Positions 53,547-63,138 of a DNA stretch of 64,000 nt are shown piece after piece. The stretch lies in contig JANQAK010000003.1 of the NCBI GenBank assembly GCA_024707075.1, positions 248,001-312,000 of the forward strand, in the 5' to 3' direction. The notes under the pieces are model-generated. The model had not been told where the DNA came from, ran no database searches, and saw only the letters and a program-made list of their open reading frames with translations. The position numbers and the translations under genes were made by a program. Positions within the stretch are counted from its first letter, which is position 1. Every line of letters begins with the position of its first letter. This stretch comes from Afipia sp. (GTDB taxonomy: Bacteria > Pseudomonadota > Alphaproteobacteria > Rhizobiales > Xanthobacteraceae).

Positions 53547-54097
53547 TGCACAGTCCGGTTGACGATCGGCGCGAGCTGGTCGCCCCGGCCCCGGGCCATC
53601 CGCTCGTGGCCGGGCTCGCCCGTGCGCTCGCGCTCTGCAATCGCGTCATCGTCGTTCTGGCGGCGCTGGCGCTCATTCTCGCCTGTCTCATCCTGAGTTA
53701 CAGCGTGCTGACCCGCACGCTGTTTCACAGCGCGACCTATTGGCAGGACGAGGCAGCGGTGTTCCTGCTGGTGGGCGCGACCTTCCTGACTGCCGCCTTC
53801 GTGCAGAGCCAGCGCGGCCACATCGGCATCGAGGCCTTCGTCGGCGTGCTGTCGCCGGCGATGAACCGGATAAGGCTCGTGCTGGTCGATGTGGCGTCAC
53901 TGGCGTTTTGCACGTTCTTTTCGTGGAAGTCGTGGACGCTGGCGCATGAAGCATGGGTGGACGGCCAGGTCTCCAACTCGATGTGGAGTCCACCGCTCGC
54001 AATTCCCTATGTCCTGATGGCGGCGGGCATGACGCTGTTGTGCGTCCAGATCCTGCTCCAGATTCTCACCGCGCTCAGCAAGGCTTCCCGTTCATGA
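53546..54097 (+). CDS. dctQ: TRAP transporter small permease (DctQ family)
   Basis: 183 residues, four membrane helices. Characteristic segments are SVLTRTLFHSATYWQDEAAV, FLLVGATFLTAAFVQSQRGH and IGIEAFVGVLSPAMNRIRL. The ATG at 53546 shares its A with the dctP stop codon, and its own stop overlaps the dctM start (ATGA). The three subunits are therefore translated as a unit. It scaffolds the large DctM transporter subunit. Confidence 0.9.
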   Translation: MHSPVDDRRELVAPAPGHPLVAGLARALALCNRVIVVLAALALILACLILSYSVLTRTLFHSATYWQDEAAVFLLVGATFLTAAFVQSQRGHIGIEAFVGVLSPAMNRIRLVLVDVASLAFCTFFSWKSWTLAHEAWVDGQVSNSMWSPPLAIPYVLMAAGMTLLCVQILLQILTALSKASRS

Positions 54098-55452
54098 CCG
54101 TTCTGGGTATCGGCATCAGCTATGGGCTCGCCACCCTCGCTGCGATGTTTTCCGGCATGCCGATCGCGTTCGCGCTCGGCGCCGTCGCCGTCGTGTTCAT
54201 GGCGATCTACATGCCCTCGGCGTCGCTCGATACGGTGACGCAGAACGTCTACGAGGAAATGGCGTCGATCACGCTGCTGTCGATTCCGCTGTTCATCCTC
54301 AAGGGTGCGGCGATCGGCAAGTCCCGCGCCGGACAGGACCTCTATTCGGCTCTACATGCGTGGCTGCACAAGGTGCCCGGCGGCCTCGGCGTCGCCAACG
54401 TGTTCGCCTGCGCGCTGTTTGCGGCGATGGCGGGATCGTCGCCCGCGACCTGCTCGGCGATCGGCTCGGCGGGTATCCCGGAGATGCGCAAGCGCGGCTA
54501 TTCCGGCGGCTTCGCGGCCGGCATCATCGCCGCCGGCGGCACCCTCGGCATCCTGCTGCCGCCGTCGATCACCATGATCTTGTTCGCGGTGGCGGCGGAA
54601 AAATCGCTGGGACGATTGTTTCTTGCGGGCATCGGGCCGGGACTGCTGTTGGTGTCGCTGTTCGGCTTCTACGCGGTCTATCGTTTCCGCAGGGAATACG
54701 CTGCCGCCAAGGTCGCCTACGAGACGACGGGCGCGAATTCAGCCATTCTCGCCCATGACGAATTCACCATGGCGGAGCGCTTCAACGCGCTGCCGCGCGT
54801 GCTGCCGTTCATCATCCTGCTCACCGGCGTGATGATCGCACTCTATGGCGGCTACGCCACGCCGTCGGAAACCGCCGGTCTCGGCGGGTTGCTGGCGCTG
54901 CTGCTGATCGCGCTGATCTACAGCGTGTGGCGGCCAAGCGATCTCTCGCCGATCCTGACCTCGACCATCAAGGAATCCACCATGCTGATGATGATCATCG
55001 GCATGTCGCTGCTCTACTCCTATGTGATGAGCTACCTGACGATCTCGCAGTCGGCCGCCAACGCCATCGTCGCGATGCATCTGCCGAAATGGGAACTGCT
55101 GGCAGCGATCCTCGGCATGGTGATCGTCCTCGGCTTCTTCCTGCCGCCGGTCTCGATCATCCTGATGACCGCGCCGATCATCCTGCCGCCGCTGCGCGCC
55201 GCCGGTTTCGACATCATCTGGTTCGGCGTGGTCATGACCATCGTCATGGAGATGGGGCTGATTCACCCGCCGGTCGGATTGAACATCTTCGTCATCAGGA
55301 ATGTCGCGCCCGATATTCCGCTGTCCGAGGTGATCTGGGGCACGCTGCCGTTCGTGCTGCTGATGTTCTTCGCCGTGCTGCTGTTGTGCATCTTCCCCGG
55401 CATCTCGACCTTGCTGCCGGATCTGGTGATGGGTCCGGAGGCGGTGAGGTAG
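54094..55452 (+). CDS. dctM: TRAP transporter large permease (DctM family)
   Basis: 452 residues, about twelve membrane helices; the sodium-driven transport channel. Conserved parts are FSGMPIAFALGAVAVVFMA, FAAMAGSSPATCSAIGSAGI, GGTLGILLPPSITMILFAV and HPPVGLNIFVIRNVAPDIPL. The ATG at 54094 overlaps the dctQ stop. The gene converges on the leucine-degradation operon, with a palindromic repeat between. The transported acid is not readable from sequence; a branched-chain organic acid would fit the neighbours but is a guess. Confidence 0.92.
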   Translation: MTVLGIGISYGLATLAAMFSGMPIAFALGAVAVVFMAIYMPSASLDTVTQNVYEEMASITLLSIPLFILKGAAIGKSRAGQDLYSALHAWLHKVPGGLGVANVFACALFAAMAGSSPATCSAIGSAGIPEMRKRGYSGGFAAGIIAAGGTLGILLPPSITMILFAVAAEKSLGRLFLAGIGPGLLLVSLFGFYAVYRFRREYAAAKVAYETTGANSAILAHDEFTMAERFNALPRVLPFIILLTGVMIALYGGYATPSETAGLGGLLALLLIALIYSVWRPSDLSPILTSTIKESTMLMMIIGMSLLYSYVMSYLTISQSAANAIVAMHLPKWELLAAILGMVIVLGFFLPPVSIILMTAPIILPPLRAAGFDIIWFGVVMTIVMEMGLIHPPVGLNIFVIRNVAPDIPLSEVIWGTLPFVLLMFFAVLLLCIFPGISTLLPDLVMGPEAVR

Positions 55453-55462
55453 GATTCAGGCT

Positions 55463-55551
55463 CGTCATTGCGAGGAGCACTTGCGACGAAGCAATCCAGT
55501 CTTTTTTGTCTCTAGGAGAAGATGGATTGCTTCGCTACGCTCGCAATGACG
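55463..55551. repeat. Long palindromic intergenic repeat
   Basis: CGTCATTGCGAG (55463-55474) pairs with CTCGCAATGACG (55540-55551). An inner GAAGCAATCCA (about 55488-55498) pairs with TGGATTGCTTC (about 55523-55533). It lies between the convergent dctM and HMG-CoA lyase genes and may end both transcripts. It is a distinct family from the other repeats in the window. Confidence 0.8.
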
Positions 55552-55568
55552 ACTACTGCCGCACAGAG

Positions 55569-56468
55569 CTATCTCTTCTTCGCGTTCAGCGCCGACGCCA
55601 CGCGGCTGACCGGCTTCTTGCCGAGCACCTGCGCAATGCCGTTTGTGGCGGCGACGAGCAGGTTCATGTCCACGCCGGTCGCAATGCCCATGCCTTCCAG
55701 CATGTAGACGACATCCTCGGTGGCGACATTGCCGGTCGCGCCCGGCGCATAGGGACAGCCGCCGAGACCGCCGGCGGCGGAATCGATCACCCGCGCGCCC
55801 TCTTCCAGTCCGGCATACAGATTGGCGAGCGCCTGACCGTAGGTGTCGTGGAAATGCATGCCGAGCTTGTCCATCGGCACCTCGGCCGCAGCCGCGCGCA
55901 GCAATTGCCGCGCTTTCGACGGCGTGCCGACGCCGATGGTGTCGCCGAGCGAGACTTCGTAGCAGCCGAGATCCCACAGCTTCTTGGTCACCGCGACGAC
56001 GGCGGACGGCTTTACCTCGCCGTCATAGGGACAGCCGAGCACGCAGGAGACATAGCCGCGCACCCTGATGCCGTCGGCCTTCGCTCGCTCGATCACCGGG
56101 ACGAAACGTTCGATGGATTCCGCCACCGTGCAGTTGATGTTGGCCTTCGAGAAACCTTCCGACGCCGAGGCGAACACCGCGATCACCTTCGCGCCCGCGG
56201 CTTTCGCGGCCTCATAGCCCTTCTCGTTCGGAACAAGGACGTGGAATTCATAACCGGGATGATGGTCGACCGCGCGCAGCACCTGATCGGAATTGACCAT
56301 CTGCGGGATCGCCTTCGGCGACACGAAGCTACCGACCTCAATGGTGTGCAGGCCCGCCTTGACGAGGTTCTCGATAAACGCGATCCGCACTTCGGCGCTG
56401 ACCGGCGTCTTTTCGTTCTGCAACCCGTCGCGCGGGCCGACTTCGACGATGCGGACCTGATCGCTCAT
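55569..56468 (-). CDS. mvaB: Hydroxymethylglutaryl-CoA lyase
   Basis: 299 residues; splits HMG-CoA into acetoacetate and acetyl-CoA, the last step of leucine degradation. The N-terminal motif VRIVEVGPRDGLQNEKTPVS, the metal-site segment YVSCVLGCPYDGEVKP, HFHDTYGQALANLYAGLEEG and the catalytic cysteine loop GGLGGCPYAPGATGNVATED are all present. It starts four bases after mccA and is last in the mccB-ech-mccA-mvaB operon. Confidence 0.94.
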   Translation of the reverse strand: MSDQVRIVEVGPRDGLQNEKTPVSAEVRIAFIENLVKAGLHTIEVGSFVSPKAIPQMVNSDQVLRAVDHHPGYEFHVLVPNEKGYEAAKAAGAKVIAVFASASEGFSKANINCTVAESIERFVPVIERAKADGIRVRGYVSCVLGCPYDGEVKPSAVVAVTKKLWDLGCYEVSLGDTIGVGTPSKARQLLRAAAAEVPMDKLGMHFHDTYGQALANLYAGLEEGARVIDSAAGGLGGCPYAPGATGNVATEDVVYMLEGMGIATGVDMNLLVAATNGIAQVLGKKPVSRVASALNAKKR

Positions 56469-56472
56469 GAAA

Positions 56473-58512
56473 CTACGCCTTGATTTCTGCCTTGGGTTCG
56501 ATCTCGGCGAGTTCGACGCCTTCCTGTACGATGTCGCCGACCTTGCACTTCAGCTCTTTCACAATGCCCGCGAACGGCGCGCGCAAGGTCTGCTCCATCT
56601 TCATCACTTCCAGCGTCAGGATCGCAGCACCCTTCTCCACGGATGCGCCCTCCTCGACCAGGATTGCAACGACCGTACCGGGCAACGGCGCGACCACGCG
56701 ATCCGCGCCGGCCTGTTCCTCATCCTCGGTGCCGAACGGATCGACCCAGTGAAACTCGAACCGGCCGTTGCGGGTGCGGACATACACCTCCTGACCGTCC
56801 AGCAGGCCAGTGACGTGGTGCTTGACGCCGTCGAGCACAACATCGAGGCCGCCGCGCGCCGACGCCGAACTCGCGAAGCTCAGGTCGCGTCCATCGATCG
56901 CCAGCACCGACGGGCCATTGCCGTAGCGCAGCGACACCTTGCGCTCGCCGTCCGCCTGCCGGAACACGAAGCTGCGCCGGCGCGCGCCCACTGCGGTCCA
57001 TCCGGCTGCGGCCCGCCACGGCGACTTCACATCGCCCCCCGCCGCGATGTCCTCGCTGCGCAGGATCGCGGCCACGGCCGCGCCCAGTTCAAGCTCGCTC
57101 AATGCGGCTTCGGCCGGCGTCAGCTTCGCCAGTTCGCGCTCGATAAAGCTGGTATCGATCTTGTTGGCGCGCACCTCCAGATGCGTGATGAGCGCCGAGA
57201 GAAACGGAATGTTGGTGACAATGCCGCGAACGTCGGTCTCCTCCAGCCCGCGATTGAGCCGCGAGATCGCAAGGTCGCGCGTCGGCGCCCATGCGATCAG
57301 TTTCGCCAGCATGGCGTCGTAGTTCGGCGACACCGTCTTGCCCTCGCTGTAGCCCGCATCGATCCGCAGGCCGTCCACTTCATCCGGTGTGTGCCAGGTG
57401 CGGATACGTCCGACCGACGGCATGAAGTTCTTGTTCGGGTTTTCCGCGTAAACGCGCGCCTCGATGGCGTGGCCATTCAGCTTGATCTGATCCTGCGCCA
57501 GCGGCAGTTTTTCGCCGAACGCGACGCGCAACTGCCACTCGACCAGATCGACGCCGGTGATGAGTTCGGTCACCGGATGCTCGACCTGAAGCCGGGTGTT
57601 CATTTCGATGAAGAACACCTCGTGGCCATCGGACACGAACTCGATGGTGCCCGCGCCGACATAGTTCACCGCGCCCGCCGCCTTGCGTGCGGCGGCGCAG
57701 ACCGCTTCGCGCTGCTCAGGGCTAAGCGTCGGCGATGGCGCTTCCTCGATCACTTTCTGATGACGTCGTTGCAGAGTGCATTCGCGCTCGAACAGCGACA
57801 CCAGGTTGCCGTGGCTGTCGCCGACGATCTGCACTTCGATGTGGCGCGGGTTCTGCACGAACTTCTCGATCAGCATGCGGTCGTCGCCGAATGCCGCCAG
57901 CGCCTCGCGCTTGGCGCTGACGATGGCAGCGGCGAGTTCATCCGCGCCGCGGACGATGCGCATGCCGCGCCCGCCGCCGCCGGCGGATGCCTTTGCCAGA
58001 ACCGGAAAACCGATCTTGTTCGCCGCATCGGCGAGCGTCTTCTCGTCCTGCGCTTCGCCATGATAGCCGGGCACCAACGGCACGCCGGCTTTTTCCATCA
58101 GCGCCTTGGAGCCCGACTTCGACCCCATCGCCTCCATCATTTCGGCGGTCGGGCCGACGAACACGATGCCAGCGTCCGCACAGCGCCGCGCGAAGTCGGC
58201 GTTCTCCGAGAGAAACCCGTAACCCGGATGGATCGCTTCCGCGCCGGTCTTCTGCGCAGCCTCCAGAATGCGGTCGATGTTGAGATAGCTGTCGCGCGCC
58301 CGTGCAGGACCGAGCAGCACGGCGTCATCCGCCATCGCAACATGCAGTGCGTCGGCGTCCGCCTCCGAATAAACCGCGACAGTGCGCAGCCCCATGGCGC
58401 GCGCGGTCCGGATGACGCGGCAGGCGATCTCGCCGCGATTGGCGATCAGCAAGGTTCCGAACCGTCGGTACAACGCGCTTGCTCCGGACTTGGTGGCGGC
58501 TTTGGCGTTCAT
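56473..58512 (-). CDS. mccA: Methylcrotonyl-CoA carboxylase, biotin-carrying alpha subunit
   Basis: 679 residues. Biotin carboxylase domains occupy about residues 15-460: TLLIANRGEIACRVIRTARA, ATP-binding KASAGGGGRGMRIV, EFVQNPRHIEVQIVGDSHGN, and HPVTELITGVDLVEWQLRVA. A middle BT domain leads to the biotinyl domain, whose EVMKME motif has the modified lysine at Lys638. It carboxylates 3-methylcrotonyl-CoA together with MccB. The ATG at 58512 (MNAKAATKSG) is preferred over the frame's upstream extension to 58590. It starts five bases after the enoyl-CoA hydratase gene. A propionyl- or geranyl-CoA carboxylase is possible, but HMG-CoA lyase in the operon favours leucine. Confidence 0.92.
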   Translation of the reverse strand: MNAKAATKSGASALYRRFGTLLIANRGEIACRVIRTARAMGLRTVAVYSEADADALHVAMADDAVLLGPARARDSYLNIDRILEAAQKTGAEAIHPGYGFLSENADFARRCADAGIVFVGPTAEMMEAMGSKSGSKALMEKAGVPLVPGYHGEAQDEKTLADAANKIGFPVLAKASAGGGGRGMRIVRGADELAAAIVSAKREALAAFGDDRMLIEKFVQNPRHIEVQIVGDSHGNLVSLFERECTLQRRHQKVIEEAPSPTLSPEQREAVCAAARKAAGAVNYVGAGTIEFVSDGHEVFFIEMNTRLQVEHPVTELITGVDLVEWQLRVAFGEKLPLAQDQIKLNGHAIEARVYAENPNKNFMPSVGRIRTWHTPDEVDGLRIDAGYSEGKTVSPNYDAMLAKLIAWAPTRDLAISRLNRGLEETDVRGIVTNIPFLSALITHLEVRANKIDTSFIERELAKLTPAEAALSELELGAAVAAILRSEDIAAGGDVKSPWRAAAGWTAVGARRRSFVFRQADGERKVSLRYGNGPSVLAIDGRDLSFASSASARGGLDVVLDGVKHHVTGLLDGQEVYVRTRNGRFEFHWVDPFGTEDEEQAGADRVVAPLPGTVVAILVEEGASVEKGAAILTLEVMKMEQTLRAPFAGIVKELKCKVGDIVQEGVELAEIEPKAEIKA

Positions 58513-58516
58513 CGGA

Positions 58517-59296
58517 TCAGGTCCACGACGGTTTGCGCTTTTCAAGGAATGCGGACAGGCCCTCGCGGGCCTCAGGCTTGGCACGGACATCGGCGATCAG
58601 GTGCGCGGTCTCGCTCATCAGGGCTTCATCGATGGAACGCCCGGCAATGTCGCCCGCGAGTTTCTTGGCGATGCTGCGCGCGCCGGGCGCGGCGGATTTC
58701 AACTGCTTGAGCATCTTCGCCACGCGCTCGTCCAGCGCCTCGCTTGCCACGACCTCGTGTAGCAGGCCGATGCGCCTTGCTTCCTGGGCGTCGAACACTT
58801 CCGCGGTCTGGAAATAGCGCCGTGCGGTGCGCTCGCCGATGGCGCGGAGCACGTAGGGACTGATCATGCCCGGCACAATGCCGAGCCGCACTTCGGAGAG
58901 GCAGAACGTCGCCTCGGCTGAGCCGATGGCGATGTCGCAAGCCGCGACCACGCCCACACCGCCGCCATAGATCGGACCCTGTACACGCGCCACGGTCGTC
59001 TGCGGCATCCGGTCGAGCGCCGACAGCATCCGCACCAGCGGCAGCGCGTCCTTGATGTTCTCGTCGCGCGTATAGCTGCCCGCTTCGCGCATTGCGTTAA
59101 TGTCAGCCCCGGCGCAGAGGCTCCTGCCCTCGCCGGCCAGCACCAGCGTCGCGATCGAGCGATCGGCGGCGATACTCTCGAACGCGGACCGCAGCGCCTC
59201 GATCAGCGCCCTGTTGAGCGCGTTGTTCAACTCCGGGCGGTTCAGCGTGACGCGCGCCACGTCGTGGTCGCGTTCGATGCGGACGAGATCGGTCAT
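58517..59296 (-). CDS. Enoyl-CoA hydratase/isomerase, probable methylglutaconyl-CoA hydratase
   Basis: 259 residues of the crotonase fold. VTLNRPELNNALNRALIEAL opens the chain. The oxyanion-hole segment is GEGRSLCAGADINAMREAGS, and the acid-residue region is VQGPIYGGGVGVVAACDIAI, then SEVRLGIVPGMISPYVL. Between the two carboxylase subunits and HMG-CoA lyase, it most likely hydrates 3-methylglutaconyl-CoA to HMG-CoA. The ATG at 59296 is used; an ATG at 59311 overlapping the mccB stop (TGATG) would add five residues and couple translation. Confidence 0.88.
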   Translation of the reverse strand: MTDLVRIERDHDVARVTLNRPELNNALNRALIEALRSAFESIAADRSIATLVLAGEGRSLCAGADINAMREAGSYTRDENIKDALPLVRMLSALDRMPQTTVARVQGPIYGGGVGVVAACDIAIGSAEATFCLSEVRLGIVPGMISPYVLRAIGERTARRYFQTAEVFDAQEARRIGLLHEVVASEALDERVAKMLKQLKSAAPGARSIAKKLAGDIAGRSIDEALMSETAHLIADVRAKPEAREGLSAFLEKRKPSWT

Positions 59297-59310
59297 GGTT
59301 TCGCCCTGCA

Positions 59311-60914
59311 TCACATTCTGAACACGCCGAAGCGCGTCGGCTCGGCGGGCGCGTTGGCAGCGGCGGACAATCCAAGCCCGAGCACGAGACGCGTATCGGC
59401 AGGATCGATCACGCCGTCATCCCATAACCGCGCGGTGGCGTAATAAGGATGGCCCTGCGTCTCATACTGTTCGCGGATCGGCGCGCGGAAGGCGTCTTCT
59501 TCCTTGGCAGACCATTCGCCGCCCTTGGCCTCGATGTTGTCGCGGCGCAACTGGCTCAGCACCATCGACGCCTGCTCGCCGCCCATCACCGAGATGCGAG
59601 CGTTTGGCCACATCCAGAGAAAGCGAGGGCTGTAGGCGCGGCCGCACATGCCGTAATTGCCCGCGCCGTAGGAGCCGCCAATAACAACCGTGAACTTCGG
59701 CACCGAGGCGGTCGCAACCGCCGTCACCAGCTTGGCGCCGTCGCGCGCGATGCCGCCGGCCTCGTATTTCTTGCCAACCATGAAGCCGGTGATGTTCTGC
59801 AAAAACAGCAGCGGGATGTTGCGCTGGCAGCACAGTTCGATGAAGTGCGCGCCCTTCAGCGAGCTTTCGCTGAACAGGATGCCGTTGTTGGCGATGATGC
59901 CGACCGGATAGCCCCAGATATGGGCGAAGCCGCACACCAGCGTCGTGCCGTAGAGCTTCTTGAATTCCTCGAACTCCGAACCGTCCACGATCCGCGCGAT
60001 GATCTCGCGGACATCGAACGGCTTGCGCGCGTCCGCCGGCACCACGCCGTAGATGTCCTCGCGGTCGAACAGCGGGTCGCGGGCGCGCGCAGGCCGGTAG
60101 CCGAGGACGTGGCCGGATTGAGATTCCCGACGATGCGCCGCGCGATGCCGATGGCGTGGCTGTCATTCTGGGCATAGTGATCGGTCACGCCGGAATGGCG
60201 GCTGTGGACGTCCGCGCCGCCGAGTTCTTCCGCGGTGACCACTTCGCCGGTCGCCGCCTTCACCAGCGGCGGTCCGCCGAGGAAGATGGTGCCCTGGTTG
60301 CGCACAATGATGCTCTCGTCCGACATGGCGGGCACATAGGCGCCGCCGGCAGTGCAGGAGCCCATCACGATGGCGATCTGCGGAATGCCCTGCGCGGACA
60401 TATTGGCCTGATTGTAGAAGATACGGCCGAAGTGCTTTTCGTCGGGAAAGATCTCGTCCTGCTGCGGCAGGAACGCGCCCCCGGAATCCACCATGTAGAT
60501 GCAGGGCAGATTATTCTGACGTGCGATGTCCTGCGCGCGCAGATGCTTCTTCACCGTCATCGGGTAATAAGTGCCGCCGCTGATGGTGGCGTCGTTGGCG
60601 ACGATGACGCATTCGCGGCCCGCGACGCGGCCGATGCCGGTGACGATGCTGGCGGAGTGCACCGCGCCGCCATAGAGGCCGTAGGCCGCCATCGGCGAGA
60701 ATTCCAGAAACGCCGTGCCGGGGTCGATCAGCAGGTCGACGCGCTCGCGCGCCAGCATCTTGCCCCGCGCCGTGTGCTTGGCGCGCGAGGCTTCCCCGCC
60801 GCCTCCGGCGACCTGGGAGAGCTTGTCCTTGAGGTCCGCGACCAGGGCCCGCATGACTTCCGCATTGCGCGTGAAATCGGACGATTTGGGATCGAGTCCG
60901 GAGCGAAGTGCCAT
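59311..60914 (-). CDS. mccB: Methylcrotonyl-CoA carboxylase, carboxyltransferase beta subunit, one frameshift near 60110
   Basis: Transfers the carboxyl group from biotin to methylcrotonyl-CoA. From the ATG 60914 ([20 protein letters not shown], with AGGAA upstream) the first frame covers [37 protein letters not shown] and [20 protein letters not shown], up to RRIVGNLN. The frame then changes, and the rest ([60 protein letters not shown]) runs to TGA 59311-59313. One base restored between about 60090 and 60116 gives 534 residues, the normal length. It is the first gene of the operon. No local liuR-type regulator or isovaleryl-CoA dehydrogenase gene is in the window. Confidence 0.9.
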
Positions 60915-61182
60915 CGTTTCCTGCCGCGTAACGTTTTGATCTTGCTTGCTTCCGCCTCTGTCCGGGGCGGCTTTGATCTTCAAGGTGTCACTGCTTGGCG
61001 GCCGATTGCAACCACAACTTTTGCGCCGATATTGCGGGGATTGGCCTGAGGCGGGACGGCCTTGCTTAAGGCAGGACGCAGGGCGGGAATGTCTTGTTCA
61101 GGACATTCCCCTGGCATTTTCCCAAAGGCCTCGCATGGGAAAGCTGCTGGTCCAGCGGGCGGACGGGAGCCGCAAGGACGGC
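60915..61182. other. Gap upstream of mccB
   Basis: Should carry the promoter of the leucine-degradation operon and the 3' end of the NDUFS4-type gene transcript. I see no gene or strong hairpin. Confidence 0.3.
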
Positions 61183-61488
61183 TCAGTGCGTCCAGGGCTC
61201 AGGGCGGCGGAACGCGAAATTGTCCGCATAGGCCTTCACGCGCGCCTGCAATTCCTTCGGCTCGAGCACCTGATAGGGAATGCCCTCGCGCTCGCAATAG
61301 GCGATGGCCTCTTCCCTGGTATGGAAATGGAGGGTCACCTGCTGCTTCATGTCGCCGGAGCTGGTCCAGCCCATCAACGGCTCGATCACACGGGGCTGTT
61401 CGGGCTCGTAATCGAGCTGCCAGGCCTTGGTTTTCGCGAAACCGGACTGCATCGCATTTTTCGCAGGTTTGAAGATTCGTGCTGTCAT
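61183..61488 (-). CDS. NADH dehydrogenase (complex I) accessory subunit, NDUFS4 type
   Basis: 101 residues; a small accessory subunit of respiratory complex I found in alphaproteobacteria and mitochondria. It starts TARIFKPAKNAMQSGFAKTK, then WQLDYEPEQPRVIEPLMGWT, SSGDMKQQVTLHFHTREEAI and AYCEREGIPYQVLEP, all matching the ETC_C1_NDUFA4/NDUFS4 conserved region. I chose the ATG at 61488; a TTG at 61497 opens the same frame. It is a lone gene, as usual for this subunit, away from the nuo operon. Confidence 0.92.
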   Translation of the reverse strand: MTARIFKPAKNAMQSGFAKTKAWQLDYEPEQPRVIEPLMGWTSSGDMKQQVTLHFHTREEAIAYCEREGIPYQVLEPKELQARVKAYADNFAFRRPEPWTH

Positions 61489-61718
61489 GGAAATCAACCA
61501 GTCCCTGAACCGGATTGTGGCGGTATCGGCCGCATCGATAAAATGCGTGTGATTCTGAGTTCTATGGGGATCAAGATACGGAGGGCGGGTTCCCTATAGA
61601 GACTTTTCACGGCGAAGTCTGGTATAGTGCCTTCGAAACGCGGTGACAATGTCGGGCCACCGGGGCCGGACTGGCGCTGCTGACGTTTTTCATCCGGCCG
61701 CATCACGAAACGGTATTC

Positions 61719-62890
61719 ATGGAAATTCAGGCAACACTTCCGGAAAAGGGCCGCGACCTCCGGCTGGATTTTTTCCGTGGCATCGCGAACTGGTGGATTT
61801 TCCTCGACCACATCCCGAACAACGTCATCAACTGGGCCACCCCCGCAATTACGGGTTCAGCGACGCCGCCGACCTGTTCGTCTTCATTTCCGGTTACACC
61901 GCCTCGTTCGTCTACGCCAAGATGATGCTGGACCGCGGGTTTATCGTCGGCTCGACGCGGCTGTGGAAGCGCGTCTGGCAACTGTACGTCGCCCACGTCA
62001 TCCTGTTCGTGATCTATATCGCGGCGATCGGCTGGGTCGCGCTGCGTTATGCCGATCCCGACATCATCAACGAGTTCAACGTCGCCGTGGTGGTCGACAA
62101 CCCGATCCAGACGCTGACGCAGGGTCTCATCCTGCGATTCAAGCCGGTCAATCTCGACGTGCTGCCGCTCTATATCATCCTGATGGGATTCTTCCCGCCG
62201 GTGCTGTGGCTGATGCTGCGCAAGCCCGACATGGTGATGATCGCGTCGCTGGTGCTCTACTTCGCCGCCCGCCAGTTCGGCTGGAATTTCTCGGCCTATC
62301 CCACCGGCTCGTGGTATTTCAATCCCTATACGTGGCAGTTGCTGTTCGTGTTCGGCGCATGGTTCGCACTCGGCGGCGCGGCGGAATCGCGGTCGGTCAT
62401 CAAGTCGCGATGGCTGCTGATCGCAGGCTCCCTGTATCTCGTCTTCGCGCTGGTCATGACGATGGCGGGCCGTTTCGAAGCCCTCGGGGCCATGTTCCCG
62501 AAATGGCTCTATGATGCCTTCAATCCGAACGACAAGACGTTCCTTGCGCCCTATCGCGTGATTCATTTCGTCGTCATTGCGTTCTTGATTACGCGTTTTA
62601 TCCCCAAGGACTGGAAGCCGCTCGAATCGAAGCTGCTCGATCCGCTCATCAAGTGCGGCCAGCAATCGCTTCAGGTGTTCTGCGTCGGCATCTTCCTGTC
62701 CTTCGTCGCACATTTCGTGCTGATGCTGAGCTGGGGCACGATCTGGGCGCAACTGGGAGTCAGCGTTGCTGGCGTCGCGATCCTGACGGCCGTGGCCTAC
62801 TACGGGAACTGGTCGAAGAAACAGGACAAGCCGTCGGCGCGAGTGCCCAAGCCGCCGGCGGCACAGGCCGCACCGGCCCCGGGCGCTTGA
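61719..62890 (+). CDS. opgC: OpgC-type membrane acyltransferase, one frameshift at a C-run (61840-61844)
   Basis: An inner-membrane protein with about ten helices; OpgC succinylates periplasmic glucans in related bacteria. The first frame (MEIQATLPEKGRDLRLDFFR, then GIANWWIFLDHIPNNVINWA) runs into a run of five C. With six C it continues as TPRNYGFSDAADLFVFISGY and on to LYIILMGFFPPVLWLMLRKP and KCGQQSLQVFCVGIFLSFVA. The end is Pro/Ala-rich. One base restored gives 390 residues, the usual length. No opgGH glucan-synthesis genes are adjacent, so the acceptor is uncertain. Confidence 0.88.
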
Positions 62891-62992
62891 TCCGGAACGG
62901 GACGGTCCCACTTTAGCAGCGCACGTTTAAGCGCCAGCGCCGGTCGTTCCGCCTTGCTGGCACCCTGCGAAGCGTGTATCGACTGGGTTTCT

Positions 62993-63069
62993 CGGGGTAT
63001 AGCGTAGCCTGGTAGCGCGGCGGTTTTGGGTACCGCAGGTCGGAGGTTCGAATCCTCCTGCCCCGACCA
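62993..63069 (+). tRNA. tRNA-Pro (anticodon TGG), CCA encoded
   Basis: Acceptor CGGGGTA (62993-62999) pairs with TGCCCCG (63059-63065) with one wobble pair. The discriminator is A (63066) and CCA is at 63067-63069. The anticodon arm GCGGT-TTTGGGT-ACCGC gives TGG. The C1-G72 first pair is usual for tRNA-Pro. Confidence 0.95.
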
Positions 63070-63138
63070 AATATCAAGATAGTTCAAATAATTACCAAGA
63101 ACTCTTGAGGCATCCACTGATGGCGTCTCAAAGGGATA

